A stretch of 64,000 nucleotides of DNA, from positions 1-64,000 of the forward strand of contig JAHLKC010000125.1 in the NCBI GenBank assembly GCA_025449115.1, written 5' to 3'. Below are positions 45,312 through 58,052 of the stretch, piece by piece. The notes below the pieces were generated by a model that saw only the letters and a list, made by a program, of their open reading frames with translations, searched no databases and was not told where the DNA came from. Origin of the DNA: Chytridium lagenaria (lineage: Eukaryota > Chytridiomycota > Chytridiomycetes > Chytridiales > Chytridiaceae). Position 1 is the first letter of the stretch; the number at the start of each line of letters is the position of its first letter. A program made the position numbers and the translations under genes.

Positions 45312-46800
45312 TCATGGTGACGGTCTTTGGTTAGGGTAGGATCCTAAGACCTTCAAGCTGAGAAGGAAGGGACTCATGGTTTTAATAGCCGTGTTCACTT
45401 TCGCGTCTTCCATGTGGCCCTCGAATTCGACAAAGAAGAAATAATGCCTGAAATTTAAAAGGTTTGATTGATGAATATGAAAGGTGTAAAATGACTTTGA
45501 AAAAAAAAAAAATTCGATACTTACCAAGGCATCATACCGCTTGGACGCGAATCAATTTTAGTAAGGTTAATGTCTTGGTCTTTGAAGGCGTTTAACACAT
45601 CGCATAAAGCTCCAGGCATGCGGTGGTCAACAGTAAAGTACATCAGAGTCCTGTCGTTACCGGTAGGGCCTTCAGTCTTATCTCCAATGACAAAAAATCG
45701 GGTAGTATTGTCTTATAATAACCGATCGGGTTAGAATGAGGAAATTACAAAAAAAAATTGCCTCATACTTTTTAAATCCTCAATGTCTTTTGCGAGCGCA
45801 TTTAATCCATACATGTCAGCACAAACAATGTTACAGACGGCAGCCGCGTCGGACTCCTGTGATGCAAGCTCGGCAGCATAGCTGGTAGACGCAACAGCGA
45901 TTCTCTCAACGCCACGCATGTGCTCACTTAGCCATTTTGCAACTTGACCCAAAGCCTGATGCTGTAAATATACATATTCGATATTTTGGACAAACCTCGG
46001 GATGGCTGTAAACCTTCTTGATTTGACTCAACGAAGTCGATTTACTCAATAGGCAATGATGGATAGGTAGGTAAATTTCCGCTCGAATCATAACGTTAGT
46101 CCTCAACGTGATAGCCGGAGCAGAGGAGGGTATATGCGTGACAGAGTTTGACGTTTCTGGACTAGTTAAGGCATTCGAAGCAATGAATGAATCCAAAGTC
46201 TGTCCAACACTCCCAAGAGTCGAATTCTCGAAAGGGACAATGCCGTACGTGGCAGCTCCCGATTCGACCGCCTTAAAGACATCGCGTATGGTGGGCTGAT
46301 CAGCGTAGGCTACACTGTCCCCAAAACGAAGGAGGGCGGCGGTTTGAGAATAAGATCCACGGGGACCGAGGAAGGCAATCGTGATATCACGCTACCAAAA
46401 ATAAATTAAGGTTTTGTGTTGAAGATGTGAAGTACCTGAAGCGATATTGAGGCAGACATGATTTCTCTGTAGATGGCCTCAACCGCTTCGTTGGATAAAG
46501 GTCCATGATTTAATGTTCTAATCTACAAAAAATGGGTTTAAAGTCGGATTTCTTCTCAAGATGAAGGAACCTTGTCATAAACTGCAATCTCTCTTGCGGG
46601 AACATGGACGTGGGATGGTCTACAATCAACGTCAGTATCTTTAACAAATACTGGTCAAAATCTTACCCTTCAGTGGAAGGGTTCGATGTTTTTTTCACTA
46701 GCCCGATGTTGATGGACACTTGTGCTCGCTCATTTAACAGCTTGACGAGCTGGTTGTCCAGCGTATCGATGCGGCTTCTCAAGTTGGTGAGATCAGACAT
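45312..46800 (-). CDS. pheA: Bifunctional chorismate mutase / prephenate dehydratase (P-protein)
   Basis: Seven exons (minus, 5' to 3'): 46667-46800, 46571-46619, 46436-46522, 45996-46391, 45769-45961, 45525-45711, 45312-45447; all phases close, giving about 393 residues. The N-terminal AroQ chorismate mutase domain has LRSRIDTLDNQLVKLLNERA, AREIAVYDKI and YREIMSASISLQ with its catalytic Arg, Lys, Arg-Glu and Gln residues. The prephenate dehydratase domain has FLGPRGSYSQTAALLRFG, GIVPFENSTLGSVGQTLD, an insert, LASQESDAAAVC and NTTRFFVIGDKT (catalytic TRF). A C-terminal ACT domain (DVLNAFKDQDINLTKIDSRP) would bind phenylalanine for feedback. It converts chorismate via prephenate to phenylpyruvate. 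This fusion is the bacterial P-protein layout; common fungi keep the two enzymes apart (Aro7, Pha2). No organelle signal is seen. Confidence 0.93.
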
Positions 46801-47306
46801 TTCGTTCGAGTTAAGATGGACTCTGTGTCACAATATTCAAGATGGCGGATGGCGGCCCTATATAATCATCACTCTTCATTTCAACAGACTTAAAACATTA
46901 TTTCTGTGGCAATCATAAACTTGCTTTGAGTTTTTATCTAAAGTGCCACCACTTACAGTACAATCACTCTAATGTATTATTAACCAGTAGTATACTGTCT
47001 TAACCTATTATACATTGAAGGCAATAATAAAAAAGTAAATTTCCGTTAATCGTTCCAACTACTAAGTGGTTTTCACAAGTTGAGCCCTTTCACCACATCA
47101 GACATTTCACTGTCCCTAGCCATCGATACCCTTACTGATATGTTGAAAGTTCAAGCTGTTCTGTGGCCATAGGCGGGCTCGCCGACTGTACGACGGCAAG
47201 TACATGAACACTATCGTTCGGGATTGTCATTTGTGTCTATATATAATCTATATATTAGGGCCTTCATTCTCATGAAGACACTGGTCTCAACGGCACGTCC
47301 CTAAGC
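46801..47306. promoter_or_regulatory. Divergent intergenic region pheA/SEC1
   Basis: About 500 bp, AT-rich, between two divergent genes. No coding sequence or recognised regulatory motif. Confidence 0.4.
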
Positions 47307-50300
47307 ATGCCCACAAATCTAAAGGATGTCGTCAAAAGAAGTAAGATGAGCATTGAAGTATTGGCTCGGCATGTCTCTTAACTCTATCAACATTTCCCTT
47401 TAATGCTTAGAAATCGTATTCCACCTGGGATTGATCGTGGCAAGATACAAGATCCTCATCCTTGATGATCAGACAAAGTCTTTGCTTCTGGATTGTCGTC
47501 TGGGTCTTGCGGAGATTGCAGAGTTGGGATATTATGGTGAGCTGCTCTCCCAATCTTATTGCTGAACCTGTCTCCAAGCCGTTGAACAGATTGATGCTTT
47601 CCGGAAACCTCTTAAGGATTTTGAGGCTGTTTACCTCCTCAGTCCCTCAGATACTTCTATCAAATTTATCCGTTTAGAATTTGAAGCCAAGTCATCATTA
47701 TATGCTGCTGGACACATCCTTATGACTTCTTGTAGGTTTCAGGGTGTTTGATTTTAGCTAAAACTGCAGACGTGTCCGACGAGATGATGGAGGAACTTGG
47801 ATCGATTTTGAATGGAGCGTATCCTCTGAAACGCCTTGATGAGATTAATGTACAGTTTATACGTGAGGGTTTACAAAATATTTATTCTGTTAACGTATTT
47901 TTTGGACCAGCCATCGAGTCACAGGTGTTTCATTTGGGATTACCAGATGCGTTAGTTGAAACTTACGGTGCGAAATCGGAAGAGGAGCTTGATGATGCGG
48001 TGAACAAAATCTCCGATAAGGTTTCCACGATTATACTATTCAATTTTAACCAAGATAATCAGTTGATGGACTTTATGTTAACAATTGATGACGAGATCGA
48101 TATTCGGTACTATGATCCTTCAGGGAAGCGAGCAACGCTGTCGTCTCGTTTAGCATGGAACTTGCAGGACAGGATTGAAGCTCTTCGTAGAATGAACCCA
48201 AATGCACTTCCTGCTATGCCTCGAATTCCGTATTCTTCAAGCGCACATGATTGGAGAAAGAGTTCAATTTTTGTATTAATGGACAGATCACTGGATCTTT
48301 TATCTCCCCTGCTGCATATGTTAAGTTTTCAGGCACTGATGCACGACCTTTATGAAATTCGGGAAGCTGTAAAGGAAGACGAAAAGCATCTAGTGTATGT
48401 GTCTATCCTAATTTTTCATCCAAAGCGGAGATGATTTAACAACTTTACATCCAGCTGCGATTTCGACACAAACCTTGCAGCAGTTTTGGACGAATCCGAT
48501 GAAATTTTTGGTAAAGTCCGGCACCAATTCTACCTCGTCGCCAAACGAATGATCGAACAGGAACGCTTAGAACATCTTCTAAGACGAAAGGAAGCAAAAC
48601 AAGACATGAAGATGGACGACTCGTATGATCAGATTCAGGAAGGATTCAAGCGGGTCATGAATCTTGTTTTACATAAAGATGAAGTCATTCAAAGAGGAAA
48701 CCAAATTGCCGCGTTAGTGCAGATTAATAAGTCAACGGATGATATCATTGAGTCGGCTGGGATGGACCGGTTCTTTGGGCTTGAGCAGGATCTTGCGGTT
48801 GGAGAAACGTTCGATGGAGAGGACGTATTTGAACCATTTGAGGAGATGATGGATCTGTTAAACGAAGAAAATGAGGAAATTTTGTAAGAGTCTTACTTAG
48901 TTTTGTTTAAATTTCCTCTGTTTCTTCCCTTATTTTTCACGGAATCACAATCCGCTTCATAGCCTAATATGAAATCAGGCCTCGTGACAAGCTCCGTATC
49001 GTTCTTATCTATCTTCTGACCATTGGGGGTCTTCCGAAAGAACAACTTGAATCACTCACCAAAAAAGCCAAATTTCGTCAAAACGACGCCTTAGTCCTGC
49101 AAGGGCTAGAAAAACTTGGCGTTATCCTCGATCTCCAACGTAACCCTCGTGTCCCCCTCTCTCCCTTTACCTTCCAACACCGCCGCAAAGTCGAGCCTCT
49201 CCCAGCCTCCATGACAACCGCGCATGAAGGTGACCGATTTATCCCCTCCATCTTCTTCATCCTCCGTGATATCTTCCTCTCGCGTCCCGCCACCCTTCGG
49301 GTGTTCCCCAGCATCAATGAAGAGCTTCATGATTTTGCACAGGAGGAAGGGGGTAAGAAAAGTAAATTTCTTGCACCTTTGACAAGACGTGGGGGATTGG
49401 AAAGTTGGCGAGGTTAAAAAGGTTTGAACCGAGATGGGCAACGAGGAGTTTACCGAGACGGACAGCGTCTGAGGCGAAAAATATAAGATATAATGGACCA
49501 AGGTTAATATTGTTTATTACTGGGGGAGTTACGTATGCGGAAATTAAAGTCGCGTATGAATTGACAAGGTTGATGCAACGGGAGGTGTTAATTGGTAAGA
49601 CCTCGATATTTATTATTTACGCTACTTTAGATTGGTTTTGTTGATTTTCGTTCTCTCTTTCGTTTTTTGTTATGAGCTATGCTGGATTTTTTCGCGTCAT
49701 TCTTTTGCTTGCAAATTCGTCGAATCCACCACCCGCATCATATCACTTCTAATACCACTTTTTGTTTCCCTCCATATCGACGATTGATCTTGAACATCTA
49801 TTTTGTAGGCTCAACCCATGTCATCACCCCCCGCCGAATTCGTCGAAGACCTCTACACTCTCGGCGGCCATCCCCCGCGTCACAAAGAAAACGTACCTGA
49901 CGATACCGAAGCCACAGACGAATCCGAAACCCAAGCAGAACCCGACCAGAACATTGGGGCGTCCCACCCCCCGACGTACAAGTCACACCCATGGGGGATG
50001 CCTGGTTCAAGATATCTCCCCGTCCTGTAGAAGAAGCCGTAATCCCACCAGAACCCCCGCTCAGCATCCTCCCTTTCATCCTCCAGCACTTCGCTTTACC
50101 ACCTCTCAGCACCCACTTCAGAGCCCGCTTTCTACCGTCGCGATTCATTTGCCAAGCGCGGTCCCGTTGCCAAACAATCCAACGCTCTCAAACCCACTGA
50201 TAAGCCGCAAAACGTTTGGGGGGGACGACTTTGATGAAGCCGTGAAGGAAGGTGGTGGGGGCGTGTTTTCGAGTTTCGGAAGAATGCAGGATGTGGATGG

Positions 50301-51768
50301 TGAGACGGCTGCAATGTGGGGGGAGGATGAGGAGTCCAGGGAACGAGCGTTTACGTATGAAGCGAAAGCCTACGATGACGATGAAAGCGTGTATGAGGAT
50401 TTGGCGTCTGTTACAAGTGTTCAGGATAAACCATGGAAACCGAAGAAGGACCCACCTGTTGCTGTATTGAAACCACCTAGAAAAAAACGTTGATGCTAAT
50501 GGATGGGAGCAGGCAGAGCCGGCAGAGGATAAAAAGGAGGTTGAGAAACCAAAGAGAAGGCTATCGGCCATCCATAAAATGAGGCAGAATTCCATCACCT
50601 CACAGGATAGTTGGGGAACGGAAGACCGGGCTTTCGAGATGGCGAGAAGGGGCAGTTTGACATCTGTCACGAGCTGGACATTTACGACACGGAAAAATAG
50701 TGAAGTCCCGAATCCACGGAATACCATTGAATCATCTGTATGGGGTATAGATATGAATGGAGATCCACCACCGTTACCACCCCAAGAAGTGTTGGGGTTG
50801 TTAGCGGCTGGATCCCCAACTATGGGGATGCAAAGCTCGTACATGGACACAGACACGCCGTATATTCCTGAACTGGACGAGATGTCAAGCTTCACGGCTC
50901 CACCTTTACCCCCTCACATTCATCCTATCCGACGGTCGAGCGTGGTGAACCCTGTTCGAGATTCACAAAGCCCAACACGTCCTTACACCCCTATAGCTAC
51001 AACCTCGTTTGCTAGAAACTATGGAGGTGTTGTAAGGGCTGAAGCGCCACAAGGTCTCGTCATCCATCAACCCACAACTCCTTCCCGGATCTCCCTCCTC
51101 CCATCTACAGCTCCGCGCTCACCCATCCAGCAGCAACCCCTACAGCAGCAACCCCTACCGCAACCTGTCGATGATTGGGAACTCGCCATGAAGAGAATGA
51201 CCATGGCGACCCCTGAGCTTTTACAGTTTGAAAAGCCACAACCCTCAAAGCACATCCAATTTCAACAAAGGGGCCCGTCGTCCATGCGTCCACCACCCTC
51301 TTTTGATCGTTCATCCCCTCCAAGTCACGCTCCCTCGCCTATACGTAAACCTCCCTCGCCACCACGCCGGCCCCCATCCCTCATGACAACCCCAACCCCA
51401 AACTCAGACTGGGAACTCGCCATGAAACGCATGACCATGGCAACCCCAGAATCCCCCTCCCCCTCCATCGAACCCTTTGCAACAACTTCTGTCAAATCTA
51501 CACGAAAAAAATCACCCCAAAATCCCGCACAACGGCATCCCTAAATTCCGCCCCAACCCCTCTCCGTTGGTCCGACTCTACAACCGCCCGCCCGCGTCGT
51601 CGTGAAAGTGTCCGGATCGACGCGTCAGATCTGGAACGCGCGCTTGACAGCGAGGTCCCGCTGAACCCGATGGTGGTGATGGATTCGAATGTTCCACCGC
51701 GTAAGATGGATAGAATCCCGACAAAGGTGTTTTATGATTCAGAGTTGTTAGATAAGGGGACAGTGTGA
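47307..51768 (+). CDS. SEC1: Sec1/Munc18 family syntaxin-binding protein with a long disordered C-terminal tail
   Basis: ATG 47307 (MPTNLKDVVKR), intron, then RYKILILDDQTKSLLL, FEAVYLLSPSDTSIKFI, NVFFGPAIESQVFHLGLPDA, FVLMDRSLDLLSPLLHMLSF, ALMHDLYEIREAVKEDEKH, QFYLVAKRMIEQERLEHL, IVLIYLLTIGGLPKEQLESL, NGPRLILFITGGVTYAEIK and VLIGSTHVITP, the full Sec1/Munc18 order. Sec1 binds exocytic SNAREs at the plasma membrane. After about 49870 the frame continues, with frame changes near 50030-50210, 50490, 51540, into about 600 residues rich in Pro, Ser and Thr, with DEESRERAFTYEAKAYDDDE and two copies of DWELAMKRMTMATP. Stop 51766-51768. The tail is far longer than in yeast Sec1; it could also be a separate downstream gene, though I see no clear new start. 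Confidence 0.82.
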
Positions 51769-52310
51769 TGCTTCTAAAGCCTGCTGGGTTAAATGTGAAT
51801 ACTTTACCGAAATATAATGAACTTGGCTGCTAGGTACACGAACAACTTCAACCTCCTGTCCATGCATCGCCGCCGTGTCAGTCAGTATACTGGAGAGCGG
51901 CGGGCTGATGCTCGATAGATTCCGACAAACGATTCAGAACTCAGGGAAAAGTTTGATGGGCTGTGTAAAAAGTCACTAAAATGCCTCATAAACGGCATGA
52001 CGCTCCTTTTTTATGGTGCATCATTTGGACTCGGCTGCTTTGTTGAACGATAGTAATATCTACATAAGCTCCCCCTTCAGGTTATCATAAGCTCACGCGT
52101 CAGATCTGGAACGTGCCTTGACAACCGGGGTCAATAAAAACATAATTTCCTGTCCATGCCGCAAATTTAAGTGGATACTGCAATTCTAATGCTGTGTGAG
52201 ATTAAGTGCACCTGCAACGAGTTTTCAGGTGGCGATGCTGCGTCATCGCCCTTTCCGTTTGATGCCTGACCCTTCGGACATTTCGTTGGACAAGTTCGAG
52301 AGCACTGAAA
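51769..52310. other. Intergenic region containing a fragment duplicated from the SEC1 3' end
   Basis: No gene. The word ACGCGTCAGATCTGGAACG at 52095-52113 repeats exactly bases 51620-51638 of the SEC1 tail, and similarity continues for about 18 more bases (CTTGACA..GGTC). Confidence 0.6.
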
Positions 52311-55300
52311 ATGTTGATTGTATTCCCTTCATGGATTGTGCATGCCGGCGAGAAGGGTCAGAAGTTGCCGATATACTCGATGCATATTCAACCTGTTGCT
52401 GAGAATGCGAGGCTGGCAACGGGAGGGCAAGGTAAGCAGCCTATTTTGCTTGAAGCGCTTTCGGGACCAGAGTATAATTGGCATGGTTAGATGCGAAGAT
52501 TAAGCTGTGGAGTATGAAGCCGATACTTGAACCGAATGCGGAGAATGACCCGACTGTACCTAAATATCTGTCAACGCTCTCGCTGCATACTGGTATACTT
52601 TGGAGGCTTGATTGTTCTTATTGATTGAAAGGTGCTGTCATGTGTGTACGGTGGTCTAACCGCGAAAGTAATCAACTTGCAAGTGGATCAGACGATCACA
52701 AAATCGTCATCTGGGAAAAGGATAGGTATTTATATATATTCAATATATACATTATTTAAAAAATAGGTCTGGGTTTCGGTCTTCAACTTTTGGGGAAAGC
52801 GATGAATCGGTGAATGTGGAATCCTGGAGAGGCATTAAAGTACTTTCTGGACATGAATCTGGTTTAAAGGCTTTTTTCCTCGCCGTTTAACGAGAACATC
52901 AGATGTTGCGGATTTGGCTTGGTCACCGGAAAATGAATACCTTGCATCATGTGCTCTAGACAGTCAAATCATTATTTGGGATTGCAAAACATTTGGTATC
53001 TGAGCAGATGAGGTATTGTTGCTGAATTTCGCTAGATAAAGTGAAAAAGTTGGATGCGCATAGAGGATTTGTGAAGGGGATAACGTGGGATCCTGTTGGG
53101 AAATTCCTTGCATCTCAGGTTTTAATATTTTTGTATCAATACCTAAGCGAATCTAGTCTGATGATAGAACTGTAAAGATTTGGAACACGGCGGATTGGAA
53201 AGTGCACAGCGAAATCACAGACCCGTATGTATCAACAGCTTCGACAACCTTTTTTCGGAGATTAAGGTATGTTTGTTGTCTGCTTTTTGTTTTAACGTGA
53301 AAAGCTGGTCACCTGAAGGTAGCTCCATTATCACTGCGAATGGAGAAAACGGAAATATACCAGTAGCGCCAATCATTTCACGGGAGGATTGGTCAACTCA
53401 TGTATCTCTCGTGGGTCATCAAGCACCTATCGAAGTTGCCGTAAGAGAGTTACTGTTATTAAAGTTAACGTCGGAGTTATTTAATCCCGTACTATTTGAT
53501 ATCCCGATTGACGATAACGAAATGGATGAAGGTGCGCCTAGGGCGCTTTCCGCTATATGTGCGACAGGGAGTCAGGATAAGGGAATATGTGTGTGGTGGA
53601 CTTCAAAATCATATTGTGCGGCTAGTGCGCAGGATGTATTTAAACATAGCGTCCTGGATCTGACTTGGTAAATTTAATACTTGAATATCTCGTAATTTTG
53701 TAGGTCACCTGATGGGTATGTGTTGATGGCGTGTTCTTATGATGGGACTGTGGCGGGATTTTTGTTTACACCAGCGGAATTCGGGTCTCCGATTTCGTCG
53801 GAAGAGAAGGTATGGTGTAATAGAGAGTTGAGGTTGATTTGTGTAGATATCAGCTTTGGTGAAGTATGGATATAAGAAACAAACAAAAATTGTACCAGAG
53901 AGTGTTATGCAACTTGAACTTGAGGATGCGTATCGAGCATCGAAGGTTCACGAGCAGATACCCACTTTTTGTAAGGCTCTACTTGACAGTTCAACCCTCC
54001 TTCCTTATCCCTTATATTTTTCATTTCTGTTGATATGACTTCAATGTTTTGCTAATATTTTTTCTTTTTTTCTTCCTTTGGGGTTTTGTGCCTTTAACTA
54101 TCTTGTTTCATCGTACTGGATTTTTAGCAAAAACTTCACAACAAGAATCGTTGCCAACACCGCATAATGTGCCGAGTTTGTCGTCATCGACTTTTACCGC
54201 TCAAAAGGAAACTAGACTGGCAGATGGACGTCGGCGAATCAAGCCTATGTTTGTTCAAAGGTTTTTGTCAATATTCTCTTTGAACTACTAATACTTAGAA
54301 AAGTCTGCAGCAAGACAGTGTAGAGACCAATACAAGGTACATATATATACACATGTTCATACAGCTTATTCGGAAAACAGCTTTAGACATTCAGGCCCTT
54401 CGTTTACCGATATGAGAATTCCCACAGGAAGTATGAACGATAGATCGGGTGGTATGGTTGGCGATAAAAGACAAAACACCGAATACGTTCTTCCAACGAT
54501 TATGCAAGCTGATGCGACAACCATCTTGGCTGTTCCATCAATATCAAATCGTCTTATCTTGGAAGTAAGTCGACCCAGATTTGGTGAGGATGGACTGGAT
54601 TTTGTGACGCTCGAATGTAAAAACACGGATAAGGGTGGTAATGAACATATGTGCAATTCTCCTTTGACCCTTGTTTTTTTTAGCTAAGGTCGTGTCGGTC
54701 TATAAGGGCAGCGTAGAGATTTCGATACAATTCAAGCATGCCGTTTTACATATGAAGGCAGGGGAAGGATTTTATTGTTTTTCGTGTGCCGATGCGTCGA
54801 TACATGTACTGAGTTTTGCGGGGAGGAGGTTTGAGAAGCGTGAGACGGTATATTGATTTTCTTAGGTTGTTGCCGGCCATGTGTTTACCAGCTTGTGCCT
54901 CGTTTGTGGATGCTTGTGATAAATTCTTAATGGCAATTACTTGTGTCGGAACTGTGTATATATGGTAAGGTCGAAAATTTACCGAAAATGTTTTTTTCTG
55001 TTTTACACGTCGCATTCTGAATTATGGTCTGCACTTTCTGCAGATGCTTTTGCTTATTGAATCCATAGTCTAACATTGGCTTTAAGGGACATTCAATTGC
55101 GAAAAGCATTACTGGCGCATGAACCGCTATCCCCAATTTTACCGCCCATGAAATCACAGACAGAGTCAAAGTTAACCCTTCCGACAATAGTGGCCGCATT
55201 TATTAGAAAAGACGGCCAGCCTATCATCAAAACATCAACGCTTGCAACATACACCTATTTGGCACAGATGGGGGTATGGATTGATATCACGCACACATAT

Positions 55301-55878
55301 CTCGAGGAGTTATCCGAAGCTACCGGTGGAGGACTTGCGGAAAAGAGTTTCAAAAAACTGACGGATGTGGAACAGCTTTCGTATATTGAGGTGGTTTATT
55401 CTTTTATTTTCGAAAATTCATAAATATTTTTTTGGTAGAACTGCCTTGCGATTGCAGAATTGATGGAGTCGCCGACGGATTTCAGGAAATGGCTTTCTGC
55501 GTATGCAGAGAGAGTATCTGAAGAGGGATCAGTTGCGAAAGCGAGAGAGATTTGTGAGATGTTGTTGCGGAACGCGTCGAATAGGTTCATATGCTTTTAT
55601 CATATATCCGTTTTTTTTTCTTTTCTTATGTTTTATTTATTTATTTATTTATTTTTGAAAATAGGTCTTTTGAAGGATTCAAGGTAAGGATAATGGATTT
55701 GAATCAATATTTACATGCGCAGGCCTTCGATGGAATCGAGGTGCTAAAGGAGATATTGACGATTTTGGGTATGACACTTGGTTTGTGTGATTCTGTCTAA
55801 ATGTTTGTAGGGAGTAAAAGGAAGCTACAACATACTGTTGAGAATTATTGGGAATACTTGAGATCTTTGCATTTGTAA
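52311..55878 (+). CDS. HIR1: Histone chaperone HIRA/Hir1 (WD40 + Hira domain)
   Basis: ATG 52311 (MLIVFPSWIVHAGEKGQKLP). WD40 repeats: IYSMHIQPVAENARLATGGQ, DAKIKLWSMKP, GAVMCVRWSN, LASGSDDHKIVIWEKD, DVADLAWSPENEYLASCALD, GFVKGITWDPVGKFLASQSD, RTVKIWNTADW, ALSAICATGSQDKGICVWW and VLDLTWSPDGYVLMACSYDG. A linker with RRRIKPMFVQR is reminiscent of the HIRA B-domain region. The C-terminal Hira domain has LSFAGRR, LPAMCLPACASFVDACDKFL, TPIVAAFIRKDGQP-like text, WIDITHTYLEELSE and HTVENYWEYLRSLHL. HIRA deposits H3.3-H4 independently of replication. Many short introns and a few frame changes (about 52880, 53250, 54880). Stop 55876-55878. Confidence 0.88.
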
Positions 55879-56629
55879 GGGTGTCTTGATGATGAGGAAG
55901 GAGGATTGGATGCTTGGTGTAGCTCCATTTGCTATTATGTTGATTATTACTAATTAAAGAGAAACTTGCATTTTAAATGTAATTTTTATTTGACAAGATG
56001 AATCTGCTGAACGATGGTTTCAGACTTTCAGCCAAGATGATGAATTATGTAATCACTTTAAATCCCGCCGACTAAAATATTAAAGAACGAGTCAACCAGC
56101 GCGACTTCATCGTCGTCCCTCTAAAAAAGATTCGTCTATTCTTTGTACCTTTTTTTGCGACGTGTACATAGTAATAAGTTTTTTTTTGGTTCATTCTATT
56201 CATCATCTCGACTCATTCACTGTCGGTGGTTCTTTGTTCGAGTTTGAAAATATGCAGTAGATGCAGAACAAGCTATAAAAAAACTGGTAACAGGGAGAAA
56301 GCAAGAGTATGAGATATTTGACGCAATTCGTATCTTTCAAAGTTTCAAATGCCTGCAATGGCGGTTTTGTTCAACGACGGCAGGTTTTATAGTTATATAG
56401 TGGTAAAATCAATGATTTATATGTAATTTATTGGTTTTTTTTTCTATTTTGGCATGATGATTTGAGTTGAAAGGTTATTGAGGAGATTGATAGCAGGATC
56501 AACGACAACATTATGAAGAGGTAAAACTTCATAACGACAACATTATGAAGTATCAAAATTGTCCACACGAAAATAAAAAGGTATGAGATCTCATGCATTC
56601 AGGAAAAGAAAAACCATAACAAAGCACTA
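55879..56629. other. Intergenic region between convergent genes
   Basis: AT-rich. A short duplicated phrase (AACGACAACATTATGAAG at about 56500 and 56535) is present. No gene. Confidence 0.4.
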
Positions 56630-57207
56630 TCACACGACGGGGAAAAGAGGAACAACCCTCACAGGTGGTGGAGCCTGAACAGGCAAACTCCCATCATTAT
56701 TCACATACGCAGGAGCAGACTGACCACCACCCATCGCCGCCTCCTCCTCTTGCCTCTTTTTAAAATTGGCCATCCAGACAGGGTCGTCACGATGATACCA
56801 TTCCTCCCTGTAGAGGGCTGTCTGCTTGTGACCCTTGTAAAGGGGCCGTGACATGCATTTAACAATCTGAGGGTAGAAGAACCAGCAGAGGAGCGTGAGG
56901 AGGAGGATGCCGGCGATGAGGGAGCCGTAAAGAATGAGATCGCGCTAGAAAAAAGAAGGGGTTTAGAGATGGATTAAATATGGATGAGAAAATATGGGAG
57001 GTTAAGGATAGGAATGGGTTAAAATGGATGGGATGAACATATGGTTACGTTAGAGGAGGATTCATTTGGAGGTTTGGGTCTTGAGGTGGTGGTGGTTGTT
57101 GGTGATGTGGTTGTTGTGGGGAATGTGGATGTTGATTGTGGGAGTGCGAGGATTGAGGATGTGGAGAGGATCGCGATGGACGCCATGAGGATGAATTGGG
57201 ATGTCAT
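56630..57207 (-). CDS. Small single-pass (type I) membrane protein
   Basis: Exon 1 57049-57207 and exon 2 56630-56944, in phase, 157 residues. A signal peptide (MTSQFILMASIAILSTSSIL) is followed by a short Thr/Ser/Pro-rich stalk with an N-glycosylation site, a membrane span (LYGSLIAGILLLTLLCWFFY), and a cytoplasmic part with KGHKQTALYREEWYHRDDP and a Pro/Val-rich end. Typical of small fungal surface sensors or anchors; no family is recognised. Confidence 0.6.
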
Positions 57208-58052
57208 TTGTTTATTGTTGCTTGTTGATTGTTATTTATTGAGGATGAGGGGTTGCTTAAGTTGGTTGCTGTTGATGAATGACAAAAGGGAAAGAGGGAT
57301 GTCCCTTTATCTAAGCCCGCTCAAACGCATACCAAAGACCATGTCCGTGGGGGGTTGGTGATGACACCCTCTCCATGAGTGAACTTGTAAATCGACTTGG
57401 CATTCAAAGGTTCGACTCAACCGCCTTTCGGATTTAAAACCCTTTAAAATTTTTTAATATTTATTTTGTATTATTCCCAGCTGCTGGTCACTTGTTTGTG
57501 TTGGTTTGTTGGTTGTGTTGGCGTTTATCAACCTCAAAAAAACAGAAATATCTTCACTTTTAGTTTATACTTTGTATACGAGAAAGGAAAAATTCCAAAA
57601 ACGTCCCCGCACTCTTTCCCCTCTAAAAAAAAAATACAAACATCATCGCCTTCACCCTCCCCACTCTCTCAAGAATCTGAAAAGCAAAGTAGGGACCACG
57701 TCAAAAAACACGTTTTACAGAACCAAAGAAACGAGAAAAAAACAAGATGGGAAGAGTCTATTTGTAACAAGAACACAAAACAAAAACAAAAACATGAGGA
57801 ACTCAAAACGAGTATACAATAAAAGGTTTCTCACAAAAAAAATATGGTAAAGGGTTGAGCATATCCAAAAACAAAAAACACAAGAACATTTTAAAAAAAA
57901 ACAAACATGCGAAATGTTGGGAGATGGGATAATAGTAATGGGGAGGAAGAAGGGAACCGAGACAAAAGAAAAAAAAGGAAGCGTGGATAACCGAGACGAA
58001 AAAGAAAAAGACGTGGATGGAACAGAAGCAACCAAAAAACAACGTGTATGTT
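57208..58052. other. Intergenic region, A-rich to the right
   Basis: The 57600-58000 part is highly enriched in A on the plus strand and gives long but compositionally trivial open frames (Lys/Asn-rich). No gene is supported. Confidence 0.45.

Noticed and set aside
47307..49870. Vps45, Sly1 or Vps33 instead of Sec1
   Set aside because: The core order and GSTHVITP ending fit the Sec1/Munc18 exocytic branch best by eye, but a tree would be needed to exclude the others formally.
57380..57440. tRNA-like GGTTCGACTC box
   Set aside because: No matching A box, acceptor stem or anticodon arm could be folded around it.
57466..58042. Long plus and minus ORFs with Lys/Asn or Phe-rich products
   Set aside because: They arise from A-rich low-complexity DNA and show no domain or start context.
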